Assembly: GCA_937967805.1 (NCBI GenBank)
Contig: CALBTC010000542.1
Coordinates: 1-6,092, forward strand
Length of the DNA stretch: 6,092 nucleotides
Direction of reading: 5' to 3'
Origin: an uncultured Anaerolineaceae bacterium
GTDB lineage: Bacteria; Chloroflexota; Anaerolineae; Promineifilales; Promineifilaceae
Shown: positions 6,035-6,092 of the stretch, in pieces
Position numbering within the stretch: position 1 is the first letter of the stretch
Layout: the number at the start of each line of letters is the position of its first letter
Program-made: the position numbers and the translations under genes
The notes under the pieces: generated by a model
The model's input: only the letters and a program-made list of their open reading frames with translations
Databases searched by the model: none
Told to the model about the DNA's origin: nothing

Positions 6035-6092
6035 ATGGGCGAGGAAACCCCACGAAACCCCGCCCAATCTCCCAATAACAATTGCCGGAATA
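6035..6092 (+). CDS. Possible start of a further gene, cut by the window end
   Basis: ATG at 6035-6037 is preceded by AGGAG (6024-6028) with an ideal 6-base spacing, and the frame stays open for 19 codons to the edge (MGEETPRNPAQSPNNNCRN). The residues are polar and unrecognisable. The site lies only 14 bases past a terminator-like hairpin, leaving no room for its own promoter, so it would need read-through. An alternative is the tail of a convergent minus-strand gene ending in TGA at 6024-6022 just before the hairpin. The interval 6042-6061 also holds two GAAACCCC copies 10 bases apart. Either reading is weak. Confidence 0.25.
   Translation, partial: MGEETPRNPAQSPNNNCRN

Noticed and set aside
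5846..6067. Minus-strand frame with a hydrophobic start and a run of Phe
   Set aside because: The Phe run comes from the terminator T-tract and the rest is antisense to the M19 gene; it is not a believable membrane protein.
1..6092. Defence system, CRISPR array, toxin-antitoxin pair or mobile element
   Set aside because: No regularly spaced repeat array, Cas, nuclease-helicase, integrase or transposase motifs were found. The only nuclease is the housekeeping repair enzyme Nfo.

Overview
The window looks like a chromosomal segment of a filamentous-type Chloroflexota bacterium (Anaerolineae/Caldilineae-like). This is an inference from the protein style: a single-TM LysM protein with Thr/Pro/Glu-rich linkers and a lamin-tail domain, GTAGGGGC-type intergenic palindromes, and moderate GC content. 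No rRNA, tRNA, CRISPR array, transposase or phage gene was seen. Coding density is high and the base composition looks uniform, so there is no sign of a genomic island. Left part (minus strand, 1-2846): a two-gene glycogen/maltodextrin operon. It is read right to left: glgA (ADP-glucose glycogen synthase, complete), a 64-base gap holding a GC-rich palindrome, then malQ (4-alpha-glucanotransferase, GH77). The 3' end of malQ lies beyond position 1. GlgA makes alpha-1,4-glucan and MalQ redistributes alpha-1,4-glucan segments. Centre (2847-3939): a 104-base divergent promoter region, then a plus-strand pair. The first gene encodes a membrane-anchored LysM plus lamin-tail-domain protein. The second, starting 2 bases after its stop, encodes a 74-residue protein with two similar beta-hairpin-like motifs. 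Right part (3940-6092): an intergenic stretch with two palindromes arranged as inverted copies of each other, then nfo (endonuclease IV, with all nine zinc ligands present). Two bases after nfo comes a peptidase family M19 (membrane/renal dipeptidase) homologue that keeps its four His/Asp zinc ligands. That homologue has apparently lost the bridging glutamate (Lys132) and the catalytic aspartate (Gly296). A 15-bp perfect hairpin follows, then an uncertain gene fragment at the window edge. The most unusual signals are: (1) seven exact copies of the 8-base palindrome ACGGCCGT spread over several genes and falling in all three codon frames, reminiscent of the cyanobacterial HIP1 palindrome; (2) the M19 homologue with altered catalytic residues, coupled to a DNA-repair nuclease; (3) three intergenic hairpins that each contain an arm beginning TAGG. 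I do not see a clear new defence system or mobile element here.
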